DNA from: Prevotellaceae bacterium
GTDB taxonomy: Bacteria; Bacteroidota; Bacteroidia; Bacteroidales; UBA932
DNA: 7,260 bases
Assembly (NCBI GenBank): GCA_031284065.1
Contig: JAITAP010000204.1
Location: 1 to 7,260, forward strand
Reading direction: 5' to 3'
The position numbers were made by a program, and so were the translations under genes. The notes beneath the pieces are model-generated. The model ran no database searches and was not told where the DNA came from. It worked only from the letters and a program-made list of their open reading frames with translations. Every line of letters starts with the position of its first letter. The stretch's first letter is position 1. Below, piece by piece: positions 6,250 to 7,260 of the stretch.

Positions 6250-6582
6250 TTGAGAAGTATTTTAAGCCAAATATTGGAAATTGCTAATAACGAGCGCATT
6301 AGTATTGGCGCTATTGAGAAAAAAATTGGCGCAAGCAAGGGTGTTTTATCTCGTGCTTTGGCAAAAAATACGGATATTCAGGCTAAATGGCTTCAGCGAG
6401 TAGTTGAAAATTATCCCCAATATAGCTCTGATTGGCTTCTTACCGGGCAAGGAGCAATGTTGCGAAGTGAATTTTGTCAGCAGGATTCCGGCGCGGATTA
6501 TGCTCTTCTTAAAGAGTTGTGTGATACGCAGCGCAAGCTTATTACTTCGTATGAAGAACTGCTGGAAAAAAGAGAAAGATAA
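6250..6582 (+). CDS. Small XRE-like helix-turn-helix regulator with C-terminal coiled coil
   Basis: This is a 110-residue protein. In-frame stops at 6232 and 6235 force a start after 6237, and TTG at 6250 is the best placed codon; no in-frame ATG precedes the helix-turn-helix. Residues 18-40 (SIGAIEKKIGASKGVLSRAL) form the HTH, and residues 45-70 (AKWLQRVVENYP, then SSDWLLTGQGAM) match the Bacteroidota phage-repressor-like signature 'WLLTGxGxM'. Residues 84-110 (ALLKELCDTQRKL, SYEELLEKRER) are a probable dimerising coiled coil. It is divergent from the operon and next to a repeat-palindrome cluster, so control of itself and of the operon is plausible. No peptidase or ligand-binding domain is present, so release from DNA would need another signal. 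Confidence 0.8.
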   Translation: MRSILSQILEIANNERISIGAIEKKIGASKGVLSRALAKNTDIQAKWLQRVVENYPQYSSDWLLTGQGAMLRSEFCQQDSGADYALLKELCDTQRKLITSYEELLEKRER

Positions 6583-6655
6583 TTTTTGCGCCTGCAAGTG
6601 CGCAAGAGAGAGCGACGTCAATCAAGCGTTGGAAGTTGCGGGGCTATTGCCCAAA
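6583..6655. other. Junction sequence between the regulator and the M13 remnant, no gene
   Basis: No coding frame, repeat or insertion-sequence end is recognised. The stretch is GC-richer than the regulator gene. It ends at the point where the M13-peptidase similarity breaks off, so it may be foreign or decayed sequence left by a deletion. Confidence 0.4.
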
Positions 6656-6823
6656 TCATCGTTCACGAGCGGCTGTCCACCCGCCGCAGGCGTATCCGTA
6701 AAAATCCTGACGCGGATTTACCGTCGTGTCGAGGTTGTTCAGGTCAATCCCCGAGCCGCCCTGACCACTGTTGCCGCTGCAAAGTGCCATCATACAATAT
6801 ACAGGTATTAAGATTCTTTTCAT
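6656..6823 (-). pseudogene. N-terminal stub of an M13 (PepO-type) metallopeptidase
   Basis: Reading from ATG 6823-6821 gives 55 codons: a lipoprotein-like signal (MKRILIPVYCMMALCS, with an LCSG lipobox) followed by GIDLNNLDTTVNPRQDFYGY and ACGGW. This is the highly characteristic mature N-terminus of Bacteroidales M13 endopeptidases (neprilysin/PepO), whose next residues are normally a few more codons of a conserved N-P-L-x-x-E-Y stretch. Here similarity ends at GGWTAA and a stop follows four codons later. The HExxH zinc site and more than 90 percent of a normal protein of about 670 residues are missing. The upstream -7 box is also decayed (TACCCTTG at 6863-6856 instead of TACCTTTG). It is therefore a deletion remnant, and the break point near 6670 marks an old rearrangement beside the XRE-like gene. 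Confidence 0.8.
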
Positions 6824-6881
6824 GATAAAACTATTTAATTTGGTTTTTTACTGTGCAAGGGTAGGAAAAGAATTTTGGAGG

Positions 6882-7082
6882 ATGGGGGGAACGTCGCTAT
6901 TTAGGACGTATGTAGATAGCTTAGCGCAAAAGAGATACATTTGTGAGGCTGAAAAAGAAAAGTTGATAGCAATTAGCAACGCAATCTTTTACGGCGAGTT
7001 TCCGAAAAAATATATACCTCATAGCATGGAAAAAGTTGGAGAGGAAATAGCGTTTGTAGATGAAATCCTTGAAAAATCATAG
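6882..7082 (+). CDS. Doubtful small hypothetical protein
   Basis: This is a 66-codon frame starting at an ATG preceded by TTTTGGAG, with charged, plausibly helical content (EAEKEKLIAISNAIFYGEF, EKVGEEIAFVDEILEKS). The frame continues upstream as far as 6771, but that part runs through the leader and signal-peptide region of the M13 remnant in antisense, so the later ATG is preferred. It is not recognised as any family. It lies where the region upstream of the M13 gene would be, and could be a real small gene, a remnant, or chance. Confidence 0.35.
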   Translation: MGGTSLFRTYVDSLAQKRYICEAEKEKLIAISNAIFYGEFPKKYIPHSMEKVGEEIAFVDEILEKS

Positions 7083-7147
7083 TTTCAGCAACAAAATCAG
7101 CGAATTATTTTTTTATCGGAAAGTTGTGATTTTTGCGTGGAAAAGTT

Positions 7148-7260
7148 TTACCCGAACTTCACCAGCGCTTTTGCCAAGCTGCCGTCGTTTGTCAGCAGCG
7201 CGTCAAAGGCGGCTTTTACGTTGGTAAAGTCGAATATTTTTGATACCATCTTGTTGACGT
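7148..7260 (-). CDS. Zinc-type alcohol dehydrogenase-like protein (MDR family), C-terminal end only
   Basis: The frame is open from the right edge to a TAA at 7150-7148 and gives the last 37 residues: VNKMVSKIFDFTNV, AAFDALLTNDGS, LAKALVKFG. The pattern of a final amphipathic helix (xxAFDAL), a short loop and a terminal strand ending KxLVKFG is the usual C-terminus of medium-chain dehydrogenases/reductases, such as NAD(P)-dependent alcohol or threonine-type dehydrogenases. The nucleotide-binding and zinc sites lie outside the window, so substrate cannot be assigned. Transcription runs leftwards, toward the M13 remnant. No clear terminator was found after the stop. Confidence 0.7.
   Translation of the reverse strand, partial: VNKMVSKIFDFTNVKAAFDALLTNDGSLAKALVKFG

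Noticed and set aside
6244..6251. TATTTTTG as a -7 box for the XRE-like gene
   Set aside because: It overlaps the start codon at 6250, so transcription would begin inside the gene, and no -33 box is at the right distance.
6126..6338. Minus-strand 70-codon ORF over the promoter region
   Set aside because: It overlaps the well-supported regulator gene in antisense and runs through the operon promoter. Its sequence looks random.
6404..6825. Plus-strand ORFs over the M13 remnant
   Set aside because: They are out of frame with the regulator and antisense to the clear M13-peptidase N-terminus. Their Arg/Cys/Ala-rich composition is typical of shadow frames.
1..7260. CRISPR arrays, tRNA or rRNA genes
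   Set aside because: No regularly spaced direct repeats, cloverleaf signatures or rRNA-like conserved stretches were found in reading both strands.

Overview
The window looks like a chromosomal accessory stretch from a member of the Bacteroidota, most likely the Bacteroidales. Two matches to the characteristic Bacteroidota promoter (a -33 box TTTTG, about 19-20 bases, then TAnnTTTG at -7) lie upstream of minus-strand genes at 426-457 and 6192-6224. Start codons lack strong Shine-Dalgarno sequences. The transposase, the DUF6175-like protein and the M13-peptidase fragment also resemble Bacteroidales families.

Layout from left to right: (1) 1-405, the N-terminal part of an IS5-family transposase on the minus strand, cut by the window edge and carrying a frameshift near codon 21, with its own promoter; (2) 512-1513, an AT-rich orphan gene with a PD-(D/E)XK nuclease-like core; (3) 1514-2002, an AT-rich spacer with inverted and direct copies of a TAGTCGGTCAGTA motif and, at its right end, a likely terminator for the next operon; (4) 2003-5896, four exported proteins on the minus strand; (5) 5897-6249, a long leader and a promoter/operator region; (6) 6250-6582, a small divergent XRE-like regulator; (7) 6583-7260, a decayed junction with a 55-codon stub of an M13 (PepO-type) metallopeptidase, a doubtful small ORF and the C-terminal end of a zinc-type alcohol dehydrogenase-like gene.

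The centre of interest is the four-gene operon, transcribed 5896 to 2003. It encodes a secreted 408-residue protein with a FlgT-C-like tail, a small lipoprotein of LPP20-like character, a DUF6175-type periplasmic protein whose first half looks like the TolB/CsgG/LpoB fold, and a secreted protein with a similar N-terminal domain, a cysteine-bearing helical middle and an 11-residue-repeat coiled coil. All four have export signals and none has an obvious enzymatic motif. By analogy with FlgO/FlgP/FlgT or CsgG/LpoB assemblies, I infer an undescribed envelope-associated complex. The family assignments rest on pattern reading only and need profile searches.

Regulation visible in the sequence: one good promoter at 6192-6224 starts a leader of about 290 bases. 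A palindrome and two 11-bp direct repeats lie in and next to that promoter and are candidate operators for the divergent XRE-like protein. A perfect 16-bp hairpin separates the first gene from the other three. An imperfect hairpin followed by a T-tract closes the operon.
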